The notes under the pieces are model-generated. The model was not told the origin of the DNA and did not search any database. It saw nothing but the letters and a program-made list of their open reading frames with translations. Of a stretch of 5,062 nucleotides of DNA, positions 4,919 through 5,062 are shown one piece after another. Position 1 is the first letter of the stretch; each line of letters starts with the position of its first letter. Both the position numbers and the translations under genes were made by a program. Source of the DNA: Lachnospiraceae bacterium (GTDB lineage Bacteria; Bacillota; Clostridia; Lachnospirales; Lachnospiraceae); the NCBI GenBank assembly GCA_003520205.1, contig DOVG01000306.1, forward strand, positions 1 through 5,062. The letters run 5' to 3'.

Positions 4919-5062
4919 TTATTCACCAAAAACTTCATCTGCATATCGGACCGTAGCCATTGCATCCTTGGCATAACAGTCTGCACCAATGGCATCTGCA
5001 TATTCCTGTGTCATAACTGCTCCGCCTACTACAACCTTTGTATCAGGCTTTTTCTCTCGCAG
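4919..5062 (-). CDS. Corrinoid-binding protein C-terminus, probably cobalamin-dependent methionine synthase
   Basis: The last 47 codons of a gene that enters from beyond the window. The translated end reads VVVGGAVMTQEYADAIGADC followed by YAKDAMATVRYADEVFGE and a TAA stop. This is the last beta-strand/helix part of a B12-binding Rossmann-like domain, where the VGGA motif lines the corrinoid nucleotide tail and GADxYAKDA is the usual end of the fold. In clostridia this ending is typical of MetH proteins made of homocysteine-, pterin- and B12-binding domains, which transfer a methyl group from methyltetrahydrofolate to homocysteine. The gene stops right after the B12 domain, so no reactivation domain follows. 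The small corrinoid proteins of methylamine or methanol methyltransferases (MtbC/MttC type) end the same way and cannot be ruled out from this fragment. Confidence 0.82.
   Translation of the reverse strand: MREKKPDTKVVVGGAVMTQEYADAIGADCYAKDAMATVRYADEVFGE

Overview
The window is AT-rich bacterial DNA in which every convincing gene lies on the minus strand. Short Shine-Dalgarno-led genes, a GerW/YtfJ-type sporulation protein beside a DUF2953 (YtfI-like) membrane protein, and a rhomboid-like membrane protein with a C-terminal zinc-binding tail together point to a Clostridia member of the Firmicutes, most likely Lachnospiraceae. That placement is inferred from protein character; no database search was possible.

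Layout, read in the direction of transcription (high to low coordinates). (1) The last 47 codons of a corrinoid (B12)-binding protein, probably the C-terminus of cobalamin-dependent methionine synthase, end at 4919. (2) A 242-base intergenic region (4677-4918) holds a strong 14-bp terminator hairpin, a good minus-strand sigma-A-type promoter (TTGATT-17-TATAAT), and an opposed plus-strand promoter-like sequence that could drive a short transcript into the same hairpin. (3) Five tightly spaced genes (4676 to 371) look like one operon: a rhomboid-fold pseudoprotease with a Cys/His tail, a 495-residue acidic helical protein of unknown function, a 108-residue protein of unknown function, a DUF2953/YtfI-like membrane-anchored protein with an acidic repeat-bearing linker, and GerW/YtfJ. 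Gaps are 11, 48, 5 and 18 bases with no visible internal terminator. (4) A short region with a good promoter (TTGCTA-17-TATAAA) and an 11-bp leader hairpin leads into a tRNA-Leu(CAA) gene. (5) The first 39 codons of galE (UDP-glucose 4-epimerase) follow 60 bases after the tRNA.

In Bacillus subtilis the ytfI-ytfJ pair is conserved, and YtfJ (GerW) is a spore protein needed for proper germination. Here the pair sits at the end of an operon whose first three genes are a catalytically dead-looking rhomboid and two proteins I cannot assign. The operon may encode a membrane-associated module around GerW, and it is the part of the window most worth following up. The flanking genes (methionine synthase, tRNA-Leu, galE) look like ordinary housekeeping genes. 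I see no mobile elements, CRISPR arrays or signs of recent transfer.
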